64,000 nt of DNA from Colwellia piezophila ATCC BAA-637 (GCF_000378625.1 NZ_KB905168.1:1-64000); one strand, 5' to 3'. Shown: positions 41,766-52,422, numbered from the stretch's first letter. Notes: a model not told the origin generated them from the letters alone. Program-made: numbers and translations.

Positions 41766-41925
41766 TATACAAGGGAAATATGAAGTATATAATTAATGGG
41801 GTTTAATGATGACTAACTAAGTACCGCCTAAAAAGAAAAAAGCTTACTTATCGGTATGAGTCAGCTTGGTAATATTTATCTTAACCAACACATTCAGCTA
41901 AGCCAGTGACCCTGTTTAAGTGAAT

Positions 41926-43077
41926 TTATTCACCAACAAAAGCAGATGAATCTAGAGTAAACGAGGCATCAGGCTGGCCTTTCACACATAGAGGCCCAAA
42001 AGGATAGGTTTCAGTATAATAATAACCATAGTTTCCATAGGCATCCGTCATACCGTTACATTCATCAAGGTCACCAAGGCCGGCTTGATAAAACCAATCT
42101 TCGACAAATAATCCACGAATATGGGTGTTTATCGACGGCGCATCAATACTCGATCCTTGCGGAGTCACACGCTCATCGGAGTATGTTGTCCAACTGGATT
42201 TAGCTTTTCTTAATTCTCCCGTGCCGGCATCATAGAAATAATGGCCATAGATTGGATAACCGTCTGGCGCAAAGCCGACAACGGGTGAACCACTTGGGTC
42301 TACTTCATCAGTGGTAGGTAACAACGTGCCCTCAACGGCTAGATGAGATAGTCCATCATTATCACCGTGATAATGATACCTGCCATCAAAGGCATGACCG
42401 GAAAATTCATCCAACGTAACGGTCTCTGTATTATTAGCTGGCACCGCATACCAATCGGCATTTAATCCGCACTGCGTCCTCGTACCCAACCCTATGTTTA
42501 ACGGGGTATTAATATCAGGGTGATAGCAAAAAGCGGAGTCCATATCTAAATCAACACCATTAAGTAAAATACCATTGAGCGTTAACATACCTGCTTGTTT
42601 TTGCACATAAGTTGCCACACTTTGTGGTACGGGAAAACGTGGAATGGTTAACAGGTACGCTTTAGTATTACCTTTCACTGCTGAAGCAAAGTCTTTCCCT
42701 GTTGTCGTATTACCGCCAACATTATGGTTAGGCACATTATTACTACTAAAAATACAGTGAGTACTATTTGCCGTGACCGTTAAATAACTATCAAGCAAGA
42801 CATTGTTTTGTACATCAACGATATTAGCCAAATAATTACCAACATATTCTGCACAGTCTGGGTGTCTATTGGTTAACCTTAAGTAAGAGATATCACCTTC
42901 GATATTCTTGGTGATATTATTGTCAGGTAACACCGGGTCGATGATTGGAGTCGGCACTACAATTGGTTCCGGCACGATGATGGCCTCGGGGGATGTTGCT
43001 GAGCCACCGCAAGCTGACACCATAAAAATGATAGCGATACAAACCAGGACAGCTTTTTTAGTGCTTAGAAATATCAT
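41926..43077 (-). CDS. YHYH-domain lipoprotein
   Basis: The 383-residue protein has a lipoprotein signal (VSACGG, Cys near residue 23) and the YHYH signature FDGRYHYHGDNDG near residue 235, followed by GFAPDGYPIYG. YHYH proteins are surface or periplasmic proteins of unknown activity, widespread in marine bacteria, and the histidine cluster suggests metal binding. Cysteines are frequent enough for disulfides. It stands alone between two unrelated genes. Confidence 0.8.
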   Translation of the reverse strand: MIFLSTKKAVLVCIAIIFMVSACGGSATSPEAIIVPEPIVVPTPIIDPVLPDNNITKNIEGDISYLRLTNRHPDCAEYVGNYLANIVDVQNNVLLDSYLTVTANSTHCIFSSNNVPNHNVGGNTTTGKDFASAVKGNTKAYLLTIPRFPVPQSVATYVQKQAGMLTLNGILLNGVDLDMDSAFCYHPDINTPLNIGLGTRTQCGLNADWYAVPANNTETVTLDEFSGHAFDGRYHYHGDNDGLSHLAVEGTLLPTTDEVDPSGSPVVGFAPDGYPIYGHYFYDAGTGELRKAKSSWTTYSDERVTPQGSSIDAPSINTHIRGLFVEDWFYQAGLGDLDECNGMTDAYGNYGYYYTETYPFGPLCVKGQPDASFTLDSSAFVGE

Positions 43078-43236
43078 TGAGAATTGCTCAAATAGAAGTA
43101 ATCAAACTAGCTTACGCTGATTTTCACTCGCTTGAAATGTAGCCGCCAGTAAAGTTGTGTAAAGATGGCCGGACTTTCATCCAAGGTAGTGATTACTCAC
43201 TAAGCCAAACTAGTTAAGTCAGCGTTTATAATCTCA

Positions 43237-43650
43237 CTATAACTCTTTAACCATAAAGTATTTGCAACCCGTTTTAGGGTAACCCTGCTGAATCCATTGC
43301 GTTTCATAACCAGACTTTTGGTAAAATGGCATTGCTTGAAAATCAAGAGTATCTAATAGGCACTTTTTACAGCCTCGACTTTTACCTGCCCGTTCAATTT
43401 CTTTTAGAATTTTACTACCGATATCTTGACCACGTAAATCCTCTGAAACCCACAAGGTATTGATTAACAACCAATCGCCAAATGTACGCGCTGCAGCACC
43501 GGCAATAACTTCTCCTTGTGCATTTTTGAGTTGCACGGCCAAAGGCAGTCGTTTACTTACTTCCCAATTAGCCCAGTTGAAATCAGCAATTTTTTTATCA
43601 AGGTAATCAATCAATTCTTTTTCTGGATTCTCAAGGACTTCTATTTTCAT
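43237..43650 (-). CDS. GNAT-family acetyltransferase
   Basis: The 137-residue protein has the acetyl-CoA loop SEDLRGQDIGSKILKEIERAG near residue 78 and FYQKSGYETQWIQQGYP toward the end. Its ATG overlaps the stop of the VOC gene by 4 bp (ATGA), so both are in one operon. The substrate is unknown. Confidence 0.82.
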   Translation of the reverse strand: MKIEVLENPEKELIDYLDKKIADFNWANWEVSKRLPLAVQLKNAQGEVIAGAAARTFGDWLLINTLWVSEDLRGQDIGSKILKEIERAGKSRGCKKCLLDTLDFQAMPFYQKSGYETQWIQQGYPKTGCKYFMVKEL

Positions 43651-44051
43651 ACGGATTTTCTTTTAGGCTGATGAAATTCAATAACGTTGCAATCAGGGTC
43701 ACGAATAAAGACCGATGAACCTGTCGGGAAAACTACTGGCCCTTCAGTAATCTCGATAGCCAATTCATTAAGCTGCGTTACCACAGCATCCATATCATTT
43801 ACTTCTAAAGCAACATGGGTATAACCGGCTTTTTTCACCGGTTCATCCATCAATACATTACTATCTGCGGGTGCTGCGGCATTTAAGATAAAGTTAATAT
43901 TTACGCCGCTAGCATGTTCCATAATGGCAACAGGCTCAGGACCCACTGGACCAACGATAAACTTAAAACCTAATTTCTCATAAAAAGCGCGTGATATATC
44001 CAAGCTATGTACACGTATACCCAGATGATTTACTCGAGTGATTTGTTTCAT
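43647..44051 (-). CDS. VOC superfamily protein (glyoxalase/bleomycin-resistance type)
   Basis: The 134-residue protein begins ITRVNHLGIRVHSLDISRAFYEKLGF and ends with SVFIRDPDCNVIEFHQP, both VOC metal-site segments (His and Glu ligands). A single VOC module of this length acts as a dimer. The family ranges from glyoxalase I to antibiotic-binding proteins. Coupling to an acetyltransferase gene is suggestive of a resistance or detoxification pair but does not prove it. Confidence 0.8.
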   Translation of the reverse strand: MKQITRVNHLGIRVHSLDISRAFYEKLGFKFIVGPVGPEPVAIMEHASGVNINFILNAAAPADSNVLMDEPVKKAGYTHVALEVNDMDAVVTQLNELAIEITEGPVVFPTGSSVFIRDPDCNVIEFHQPKRKSV

Positions 44052-44141
44052 AAATTAACCTTATTAATTTTCTATAATTTTATAGCTGTGTAGCTAAAGT
44101 AACGCTTGACTAAAAGCGTCGACCGACTAAAAACTCGGTAA

Positions 44142-46010
44142 CTACTTCTCTAGCACTGTATTATTAATTTTATCGTCATCGTCACAGTTACCTTCGTGAC
44201 AGGTATTGATTTTATCTTGCTCTTTCAAGTCATTGGTTAACACTTGTTTTAGCACTTCCATGCGTTGTTTTACCGCAATGCCATAAGTATGATCATCACC
44301 CCATAAATCAGCCAACAGTTGCATCGACTCTTCATCATGCTCGGCAAATATTTTGCCCGCACGCTCGGAAGTCTCTTGGCTATTGCCTAGCAAGGTTAAC
44401 GCTTCAACACCTAAGTTTAATGCTGAATCAAAGGTTTCACGCTTGAAAGACGTTACGCCTAACTTCATTAATTCGTAAGCATGTCCGCGATCAATGGCTC
44501 GGGCAACGATGGCTAGATTGGGGTAATGCTTTTTGGCCATCGCCGCTATTTCTAAAATTTTATCAGCGTCATCAATGGCAATCACCAATAATTTAGCTTC
44601 TTCAGCGCCAGAGGCAGCAAGCAAATCTTTGCGCGCCGCATCACCATAATGTACGGTGGTGACAAAACGTTTTACCATTTCAATTTGGCTAGGGCTATGG
44701 TCAAGAATAGATAAATGATAACCCTGTGCGCTTAATAACCGACCAATAATTTGTCCAAAACGACCATAACCGGCAATAATAACACTGCTTGTTGCTTCTA
44801 TATTTTCTGGTTTATCAAACTCCGCTTGGCTGGTATTAGTATTGCTCAACATTTTGTCATAAATCATCAGTAATAAAGGCGCCATCAACATAGAAATAGC
44901 CACGACTAAGGTGGTTAACTTGGTTTGCTCGGGATCGAGTATATGCAGCGATGAGGTTAACGAGAGCAAGACAAAAGCAAATTCTCCCCCTTGCGCTAAA
45001 GCCAAGGTGAAAAGCAGCTTTTGCCTTCCCTGCATTTTAAAAAACACCGCGAGTAAATATAAAACAATGACTTTAATTGCGATTAGACCAACGACTAAGA
45101 GAACTACTGTTGAAAACTGTTCAAACAACAATGGAAAATCAATAGAAGCGCCAACAGCGATAAAAAACAACCCCAGTAACAAACCTTTGAATGGTTCTAT
45201 GTCTACTTCTAATTCGTGTCTAAAATCACTTTCCGCCAAGACCACCCCGGCTAAAAAGGTGCCAAGTGCTGGTGACAAACCAATTTTTTGCATTATTACG
45301 GCTATCGATATCACTAAGAACAAAGCAAACAAAGTAAAAACTTCTCGTAAGCGTGTTTCAGCTATATACCTAAATAAGGGCGCAGAAACATATTTTCCCG
45401 CAAGAATGATGGCTGCAATGACAGCAATTGACACAACGACTTGCAAGTAAACTGGATAATGGGCAATTAAGTTACCGTGATCTGACACAGTAGCCATGGT
45501 ATCGCTAAAAGCTAATAAGGGTAATAGTGCCAAAATAGGGATCACGGCAATGTCTTGAAATAATAGTACCGAAAATGCGTTTTGTCCCGCCTCTTGTTTT
45601 GTCCAGCCCTTTTCACTTAGGCTTTGCAGCACAATCGCCGTTGAAGATAACGCTAGCATTAAACCTATCGCCATAGAGGTTTGCCACTGTAAAGCGAGTA
45701 CCTGCTTGCATATTACAAAAATAAACAGCGTGGTCAGCGTAACTTGCAGGCCACCTAAACCTAGAATTGAGTGCCTGAGTTTCCACAATCTTGATGGTTG
45801 TAGTTCTAAACCCACCAAGAACAACATCATCACTACGCCAAACTCGGCAAAGTGCATTACATCGGTTTGATCGCCAACCAAGCCTAATAAAAATGGCCCG
45901 ATCAGAATACCAGCCAACAAATAGCCAAGTACAGAGCCTAACCCCAAACGCTTAGCGACAGGTACAGCTATGATGGCAGCAGCTAAATAGACAACAGCAA
46001 GTTCTAACAT
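44142..46010 (-). CDS. Kef-type potassium/proton antiporter with TrkA-N domain
   Basis: The 622-residue protein has about 12-13 membrane helices (1-385) with GYLLAGILIGPFLLG, ALSSTAIVLQSLSEKG and SPALGTFLAGVVLAES, typical of CPA2 exchangers. A TrkA-N nucleotide-binding domain follows (SSVIIAGYGRFGQIIGRLLSAQG near residue 408, YGDAARKDLL near 455). KefB/KefC release potassium during electrophile stress under glutathione control. The C-terminal tail is acidic. No kefF/kefG partner is beside it. Confidence 0.9.
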   Translation of the reverse strand: MLELAVVYLAAAIIAVPVAKRLGLGSVLGYLLAGILIGPFLLGLVGDQTDVMHFAEFGVVMMLFLVGLELQPSRLWKLRHSILGLGGLQVTLTTLFIFVICKQVLALQWQTSMAIGLMLALSSTAIVLQSLSEKGWTKQEAGQNAFSVLLFQDIAVIPILALLPLLAFSDTMATVSDHGNLIAHYPVYLQVVVSIAVIAAIILAGKYVSAPLFRYIAETRLREVFTLFALFLVISIAVIMQKIGLSPALGTFLAGVVLAESDFRHELEVDIEPFKGLLLGLFFIAVGASIDFPLLFEQFSTVVLLVVGLIAIKVIVLYLLAVFFKMQGRQKLLFTLALAQGGEFAFVLLSLTSSLHILDPEQTKLTTLVVAISMLMAPLLLMIYDKMLSNTNTSQAEFDKPENIEATSSVIIAGYGRFGQIIGRLLSAQGYHLSILDHSPSQIEMVKRFVTTVHYGDAARKDLLAASGAEEAKLLVIAIDDADKILEIAAMAKKHYPNLAIVARAIDRGHAYELMKLGVTSFKRETFDSALNLGVEALTLLGNSQETSERAGKIFAEHDEESMQLLADLWGDDHTYGIAVKQRMEVLKQVLTNDLKEQDKINTCHEGNCDDDDKINNTVLEK

Positions 46011-46214
46011 CTAGTTCTCCAAAAAATAAAACAATTACAGAAGGTTATTACCACTTACTTTACTGCATCAATAACGTTATACCAAATGAGTGAGTATAAA
46101 TATCCTATAGAGGGATCTTGGTAAGCCTGCTCTACTCACCTTCAGTATCTATTAAGCTGGGCTGCCATTTTTTTACTAACAAGCTGCTTTACTTCAATGT
46201 TCATAATTCAACAC

Positions 46215-47432
46215 TCATGATAAAACCCCTACGGCCTTAATACGTCGGGTGAAATACAAAACGGAGACAAAAAATAACGTGACCAATGAACATAATGCCA
46301 TGGTGTAATTCATGGTACTAGCATCAACACTTACGCTAATACTCACCACTGCACTGGCTAGCGCGCCCAAGCCAAATTGTAATACGCCATTCACACCAGA
46401 AAGTACGCCTGTACTACTTTGTACACTAGCTAAAGCGGCTGAAATGGCATTCGCTGCCGTCAAACCTAGTAAGCCAACATATAAAATAACGCCCAGCACC
46501 ACAAAGGCTAATGATAAATGTAGATAAGCGACTACCGCTAGGTAAACACCGACGGTTGCCAGTAAAACCCCAGCGACAATGAGCTTGTTAGTGGCATCAA
46601 CATTTTTTAATAACCGAGCATTAAGTAAATTCATACTGATCATGGCCACGGCATTTAATGCCACTAGCCAACTAAACTGCTCTGGCGTAACGCCAAAATA
46701 TTCCATATAAACAAAAGGAGAGCCCGAGATAAAAGCAAACAAGCCAGCAAAAGCACTGCCGCCCGCTAAGATGTAAGCCATAGTGGTACTGTTTGATAAT
46801 ACTTTTCGATAACCGCCGTATAATGCCGCGACATTAAGTGGATGTCGCTCAGTGGCTACACTTTTAGGCGGCATAAGACGTAATTGGATGACTAAAATAA
46901 CCAGTGCCAGGCCGGCAAGCACTAAGAATATCCACTGCCAATTCGCCGCAATCAATATTTGGCTACCGATCATAGGTGCAATCATCGGCGCTATAACCAC
47001 ACAAGCCATGACATAACTGATGATTTGGTTACTATTTTTACTGCCATAAAAATGATGAATCAAGGCAAAAACCACCACCGAGCTACCACTGGCAAAGGCT
47101 TGCACCGCCCGCCAAAAATAAAGTTCTTCAATAGATGTAGTAAAAGCAATCATGATACTGGCGACAGCAAATACAGTTAAACCAATGCTGAGTAACTTAG
47201 CTTTGTTTATTGAGTCGGCCAACGCACCTAAAACCAATTGCCCCAAGGCAAAGAAAATTAAATAGATGGCAACGGAAGCTTCAATAGCGTCAATTGAGCT
47301 GCCAAAATATTTCGCCATGCTAGGCAATCCGGGTAGATACATATCAATAGCAAACGGTGACAGTGAAAAGATCATTGCCATCAAAATAACAAAAGGCCAA
47401 TAACCTATGGGGGACGTCAATTTAGGGTTCAT
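46215..47432 (-). CDS. Bcr/CflA-family MFS multidrug transporter
   Basis: The 405-residue transporter has 12 predicted helices and the Bcr/CflA features SPFAIDMYLPGLPSMA at the start, LGQLVLGALADSINKAKLL after helix 2 (motif A) and FASGSSVVVFALI in helix 4. Members export bicyclomycin, chloramphenicol or amino-acid derivatives by proton exchange. The gene stands alone. About 200 bp separate its end from the antiporter gene start. Confidence 0.88.
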   Translation of the reverse strand: MNPKLTSPIGYWPFVILMAMIFSLSPFAIDMYLPGLPSMAKYFGSSIDAIEASVAIYLIFFALGQLVLGALADSINKAKLLSIGLTVFAVASIMIAFTTSIEELYFWRAVQAFASGSSVVVFALIHHFYGSKNSNQIISYVMACVVIAPMIAPMIGSQILIAANWQWIFLVLAGLALVILVIQLRLMPPKSVATERHPLNVAALYGGYRKVLSNSTTMAYILAGGSAFAGLFAFISGSPFVYMEYFGVTPEQFSWLVALNAVAMISMNLLNARLLKNVDATNKLIVAGVLLATVGVYLAVVAYLHLSLAFVVLGVILYVGLLGLTAANAISAALASVQSSTGVLSGVNGVLQFGLGALASAVVSISVSVDASTMNYTMALCSLVTLFFVSVLYFTRRIKAVGVLS

Positions 47433-47772
47433 AATTAATATTTACTGTGAGTTTTTTTTAAGCATAAGTGTGATGGTGAATAGTTTAATTAAAACTTGAA
47501 TAAAGATTAATACGCTAAATGTACAATCATTGTTTCCATATGAAATGCAATTACAAGGTGACCATGTTCACACGGATACTGCAGGGCCAGTAACGCGCAT
47601 ATTTATGGAATACTTGTTCAAGATGGTCCCCCAAAGTAAACACTCAAAAAGTAATACCCACAGTTCAACTTTAATTTAAAGAACGGCTCGATATTAATTT
47701 ATCGAGTCTTTTCAGTTTCTCAATTACAAATTAAAAAAGACTAAATCTTTTCATTTATTTAAGATGGAGATA
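47433..47772. other. Intergenic gap with hairpin, no clear gene
   Basis: CTCGAT and ATCGAG (47687-47706) form a small hairpin with T-rich sequence after it, perhaps a terminator of a lost gene. A plus-strand frame of about 45 codons ending near 47680 is open but unrecognised. Promoters of the leftward MFS gene should lie at the start of the gap. Confidence 0.35.
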
Positions 47773-48039
47773 TATACCCAAGCGACTTCAAGATGCTCGT
47801 TTCAGGACGCTTGAGCGATTCATATTCAAGGCGTGTATTTCATTAATGATTGTTCCCTTAATGAACTACGCAACGATGAACATGATTTGCTCAAACGCCC
47901 CATAATGGCTGGTTTAGAAACGCTTTACGCTACGTTATTGATTTCGACAATAGAATAACTATTATCTTCAATCAATACCTTGCCTAAAGGCGTTTCTAAT
48001 TCCAGCTGAATCCTGCATCTTGATGTGGCTTGGGTATGT
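47773..48039 (-). repeat. MITE-like element, family A, copy 2
   Basis: A 267-bp element with TATACCCAAGC and GCTTGGGTATG ends, homologous to 15123-15389 across its whole length in the opposite orientation. Both copies contain CTTCAATCAATRCCTTGC-type sequence. It ends 32 bp before the thioredoxin-like gene. No transposase is encoded. Confidence 0.85.
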
Positions 48040-48070
48040 ATAAAATAACTCAATAAAGAAGATTCAATAA

Positions 48071-48562
48071 ATGAAGTCTTGGTTAAAACAAATTGCTATT
48101 TTTAGCGTTATTTTTCTTATCATGAGTTTTGCCGTCGATACCTGGCGAACTAAAGATATTGATCGACAAGCGCTGCCCGAGTTACAAGGGCTAACGATTA
48201 ATAATGAAGTCATTGATTTAAAGGCGTTAAGTTTTGAGCAGCCCGTTTTAGTGTACTTTTGGGGCACCTGGTGTCCGGTTTGCTCTGTGGTTAGCCCTTC
48301 GGTCGATACTCTGTCACAGTATTATCCGGTTTACAGCATTGCCATGCAATCGGGTGATAATGAAACCCTAAAAACTTATATGGCAACAGAAGAATATCAA
48401 TTTATAGTCATCAACGACGATAACAATGACATCGCGAGATCGTTGGGCGTGCAAGTAACGCCTTTAGTAATGGTGATTGACCAAGGTGAACTCGTTAACT
48501 TCACCACGGGTTATGTCAGCTTATTTGGCTTATGGTGGCGCATTGCTTGGGCTAGTTGGTAA
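48071..48562 (+). CDS. Membrane-anchored thioredoxin-fold protein (ScsD/TlpA-like)
   Basis: The 163-residue protein has an N-terminal membrane anchor (about 5-22) and a thioredoxin fold facing the periplasm with active site WGTWCPVC near residue 70 and a cis-proline segment VQVTPLVMVID near 135. CPVC-type sites in ScsD and TlpA-like proteins reduce or exchange disulfides, for instance under copper stress. The start follows AAAGAAG and lies right after repeat element A copy 2. Confidence 0.83.
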   Translation: MKSWLKQIAIFSVIFLIMSFAVDTWRTKDIDRQALPELQGLTINNEVIDLKALSFEQPVLVYFWGTWCPVCSVVSPSVDTLSQYYPVYSIAMQSGDNETLKTYMATEEYQFIVINDDNNDIARSLGVQVTPLVMVIDQGELVNFTTGYVSLFGLWWRIAWASW

Positions 48563-48693
48563 GCCAAGTATATTGTTGGACAGTAATCTATATACGACAC
48601 AGGATATTCGACAGAGAATATTATTCTATGATGAATATGAAGAGATTCACACTGGGCTTATATTTACCCCTTAGTAACTATTAAAGAGATAAC

Positions 48694-49161
48694 ATGAGCA
48701 ATAATTTAACTATTCGCCCTGCTAACGACGCTGACCGCGAGTTCATTTTTGGGCTATCGCCACGTTTAGCTGAAGTAGCCGGTTTACCCTGGCATACTGA
48801 TGCTGTGATGAAAAAAATGCAAGATGATTATATTGCTGAAGTAATTGATAACCCTGGTGCTGCAAAAATCACTTTGATTGCAGAGAAAGATAATATTTTA
48901 CTCGGGTTTATTCATGCTTGCTCACATAAAGACAGCATATCCGGTGAAATATGTGGCACAGTTCCTTTATTAGCGGTATCTCCAAATACACAAGGTTTGG
49001 GTGTTGGCAAAGCACTAATGAAAGCAGCGGAGAATTGGGCTCAGGAGCAAGGTTATCGTTTATTACACCTTGAGGTTTTTGCCAATAACAACAAAGCGCA
49101 GGGCTTTTATCAGAACCTAGGTTTTGCAGCAGAAACCTTGCACATGATTAAAGAAATTTGA
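48694..49161 (+). CDS. GNAT-family acetyltransferase
   Basis: The 155-residue protein starts LTIRPANDADREFIFGLSPRLAEVAGLPW and has the acetyl-CoA loop VSPNTQGLGVGKALMKAAENWA near residue 105 and NNKAQGFYQNLGF toward the end. AAAGAGATAAC precedes the ATG. The substrate is unknown. Confidence 0.85.
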   Translation: MSNNLTIRPANDADREFIFGLSPRLAEVAGLPWHTDAVMKKMQDDYIAEVIDNPGAAKITLIAEKDNILLGFIHACSHKDSISGEICGTVPLLAVSPNTQGLGVGKALMKAAENWAQEQGYRLLHLEVFANNNKAQGFYQNLGFAAETLHMIKEI

Positions 49162-49253
49162 CAGGTATAAAATTGCTAGATGCAAAAAAGGCCAGCGTTG
49201 ATGCTGAGCTTTTTAATGTATTAATTAACGGAAATACCTAACTATCATATAAA

Positions 49254-49868
49254 TTATGCATCTACTACAATCACTTCACCGGTGATAAAACCATCGACTG
49301 AACGCTCGAATGCTTTACCAACTAATTTACCCGGCACAGGTTGAAACCCTGGCATCATTTCACCATAAACATGCCATGCTTCAGCTAATACCGTTGGATT
49401 CACTACGTTGATGCGAGTATTTCTTGGCATTTCTAACGATACACATTTTACACAAGTATCAATAGCGCCACTGGTTGTTGCATCAGCAATAGCAAACGGG
49501 ATAGGTTCTTTATTCAAAATACCACTAATCAAGGTAAACGAGCCACTGTCGGCAATATCTCTTGACCAATACGCACTAAGTTTATTTGTCCCATCATTTT
49601 ACTCATGATAGTGGTTAGCCATTGAGCTTCGGTCATTTCAGTAAAGTTAGCATATTCACAAAAGCCTACTGTATTGACTACCGCATCAAAGTGACCCACT
49701 TTTATATAAGGCATTAATTGATTCTTCACTAGTGATATCAACAATATGGTCAACATCACCTGAGCGACCAGCGGTAATCACTTTATGGTTACCTAAACCT
49801 GTTAATGCTGCTTGACCCATTTTTCCTAATGCACCGATTAAAATAACTGTTTTCATGGTCTGCTCCAT
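49254..49868 (-). pseudogene. Short-chain dehydrogenase, broken by at least two frameshifts
   Basis: Three reading frames in succession on the minus strand complete one short-chain dehydrogenase of about 200 residues. They are 49868-49686 (MKTVILIGALGKMGQAALTG, the NAD loop), about 49720-49529 (FDAVVNTVGFCEYANFTEM) and 49532-49254 (INVVNPTVLAEAW to GEVIVVDA). The breaks are near 49700 and 49540. It is divergent from a LysR gene that also carries stops, so both seem to be decaying together. Confidence 0.8.
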
Positions 49869-50047
49869 TTCTATTTTATAAGTTAATATTTGATGTATAT
49901 TGCTTAGTCAAAAGTGTTTCGACTTGATGAAGAGAGTTTACTGAGCCCATCAAAACAATTAGAAACAAACTATTATTGTTAGTGATACAAGTTTTTTTTG
50001 TTATGTGGTGAATTTAACGCTAGATGTGGATGAGATGGCAGAAGTTA

Positions 50048-50932
50048 ATGAGTAAATTAGATCAGTTAGACATAAAACAGTTAAAGGTTTTTCAAGCGCT
50101 TATCCGTGAAAAAAACGCCTCGAAAGCCGCTAATCAGTTAGGACTTACCCAACAAGCAGTGAGTGAGCATTTAAAGAAATTACGTGATGTTTTTGATGAC
50201 CGGTTGTTTCTGAGAAAAACCAATGGTTCTCTACCAACCCCTTTTGCGGAAGTCTTATCGCACAATGTTGATAAGCTGTTAAATGATTTTAAGGCGTTGT
50301 TATCACCAAGTATTTTTTAGCCAAAAAACATAGACGGTACTTTTGTTATTGCCGCCACAGATTATGCTCAGCCGGTAGTATTACCTAAACTCGTCGCTAC
50401 ATTAAGGCGGGAATCACCACATTTAAAGCTAATAGTCAGGGATTTTGAAATCGATAAACTGCATGATTTGATGTAGAGTGGCAAAGTGAATTTAGCCATC
50501 GCCTTTCCTGATTACATCCCGGATAGCTACCCGATTTTAAAGCTGTTTGAAGAACATCATGTTTGTGTGGCATCGCCGAATTCATCTATTGCCAATACTA
50601 AACCCACGTTAGCTGATATTGCCGAATATCCCAGTATTATTGCCTCGCCTTCTCGGCCGAACTTTAAAGGCTCTATTAATGACTGGTTCAAACAATTTGG
50701 TTTGAAATGTAATATTGTGGTCTCAGCACCGTGCTTCTCGATTGTGCCCATGTACCTTGAAACCACGGATTCACTTTCTTTTCTACCCTCAAGAGCCATT
50801 AAAGGTTTAAACTTAATTGAGATTGATCTAGAGCAGTCACCTGATAAGTTTGACGTCATTGCCGCTTGGCATCCTAGGTATAATGAAGATGCTTTACAAA
50901 AATGGGTCATATCATTATTAGAAGTTGAATAA
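50048..50932 (+). pseudogene. LysR-family regulator interrupted by two TAG codons
   Basis: A single uninterrupted frame encodes a whole LysR regulator of about 294 residues except for two in-frame TAG codons, at 50318-50320 (after LLSPSIF) and near 50474 (after KLHDLM). The helix-turn-helix (NASKAANQLGLTQQAVSEHL) and effector domain (SGKVNLAIAFPDYI...LSFLPSRAI) are otherwise intact. Both stops could come from CAG by one C-to-T change. The first ATG at 50024 lacks a ribosome-binding site, so 50048 is preferred. It is divergent from the broken dehydrogenase. Confidence 0.8.
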
Positions 50933-51100
50933 AGTACCCATTACTGATGTCTTGATGCCGTAGTGACGTTAAGCAACTGAGCGGGTGGATTTCTACACAG
51001 AAAGTCGAGGACGCTTCGATTGAATGCGACCTAAAGCGACTTTATTTGCTGATGTCCTAGTCTTTATTGAATTGGCTAGGTTGGTGTCAACGCTGAGACC

Positions 51101-52261
51101 TTAAGTAACTATTTCATGGGACACTTTATCCCGACCAGTGTCCTTAGCGTCATATAGCGCATGATCCACTCTATCTATAATATGGTCTAAATTCTCATCT
51201 TGGAACATCAGACCAACCCCTAAACTAGCGGTCATAGTGACGACTGGTTTTTCACAAAGCGGAGATTTTTTTATTGATGCTCTTAGCTTCTCTGCCACCC
51301 AAATTGCTTGTTGCAAGTTAGTTTCAGGTAAAACGACTAAAAACTCTTCCCCGCCATAACGGATAATAATATCTTCTGATCTCAGATTATTTTTCAGTCG
51401 TTTACCAAGTTCAGCTAACACTATGTCACCCACTTGGTGGCCGTAATTGTCATTAACTCCCTTGAAGTGATCTAAATCTATCATCAAAATAGACAAATTA
51501 AGTTTATGCCTTTTTGTTCTTGCCACCTCGATACCGACATTACTCTTTAGGGCTCGCCGATTATAAAGCCCCGTTAAGCTGTCGGTAATATTCTGATGTA
51601 TCAACTTATTTTCTAGTTTTGTTGTTACCAGTAACAGCATGCCAAAGGTTGACATTAAAATAAGAAATATCAGCTCCAAAAAAGCCAATTGGTGGATAGT
51701 GCCTCCTAACATAAAGTCGCCAATTTCAGCCTCAAATACAACATAACAAGCTCTAAGTAGGTAAAATATTCCGGTGATAATAAAAGGTATGGCGGTAACT
51801 ATTTGCGCCAACGCCATTTTAGCATCGTTAATGCGTAAGAGTTGCCAAGAGCAGGCAAGGCTAATAATTGCGACATAGAGGCTGACACTAATAACTCTGG
51901 CATTAACCGAAGGTGTAACAAAAGTAAAATAAACTAACGCTGCGCTCATCAATACCAATAAAAGTAACTCAGCCATATAAAAGGATAGCTTTAATTTTAA
52001 AAAATTAGCTAAGCCCACTCGAAAACAGCTAATACCACTACAAATTAGCGTGTTAGCTAAGACAATAGTAAGCCAATCATTATAATTATTACGGTTGGAA
52101 AGTAGGTAAAAACCGATGGCAAAGCACGCAAAGCCTGAGGCAAAAATCTTAAGTCCCTTCGCTTTTGAGTAGGAAAAAGCAACCACAAACAACACCACAC
52201 AATATAAAACCGAGCAATAGACGGCGACAAATGACAGTGTGCTTATGTCTAAATTGGGCAT
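51101..52261 (-). CDS. Diguanylate cyclase with membrane sensor region
   Basis: The 386-residue protein has seven or so membrane helices in residues 1-215 with little periplasmic sequence. A GGDEF domain follows, with LTGLYNRRAL near residue 228, MIDLDHFKGVNDNYGH near 258 and active site RYGGEEFLVVLP near 300. The intact GGEEF suggests cyclic di-GMP synthesis. No EAL domain is present. The signal sensed is unknown. Confidence 0.9.
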   Translation of the reverse strand: MPNLDISTLSFVAVYCSVLYCVVLFVVAFSYSKAKGLKIFASGFACFAIGFYLLSNRNNYNDWLTIVLANTLICSGISCFRVGLANFLKLKLSFYMAELLLLVLMSAALVYFTFVTPSVNARVISVSLYVAIISLACSWQLLRINDAKMALAQIVTAIPFIITGIFYLLRACYVVFEAEIGDFMLGGTIHQLAFLELIFLILMSTFGMLLLVTTKLENKLIHQNITDSLTGLYNRRALKSNVGIEVARTKRHKLNLSILMIDLDHFKGVNDNYGHQVGDIVLAELGKRLKNNLRSEDIIIRYGGEEFLVVLPETNLQQAIWVAEKLRASIKKSPLCEKPVVTMTASLGVGLMFQDENLDHIIDRVDHALYDAKDTGRDKVSHEIVT

Positions 52262-52422
52262 AAATAACTTTGCTCATGGCTTATTGTATCCATAAGCATA
52301 GCAAAATAAAAAAGCACCCTTAGGCGCTTTTCTTTATTCTTAACTTTGACCCGTCCTAAACAAGGTTGACACTTTATAAAGGTGATGTTCAGCTTAGCGA
52401 CTAAACGAACAAATCACTGCCC

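Noticed and set aside
44911-45450. 179-codon plus-strand frame opposite the Kef-type gene
   Set aside because: Antisense shadow of a well-supported membrane transporter gene. Composition does not suggest a real protein.
47541-47680. Roughly 45-codon plus-strand frame in the gap after the MFS gene
   Set aside because: No ribosome-binding site and no recognised sequence.
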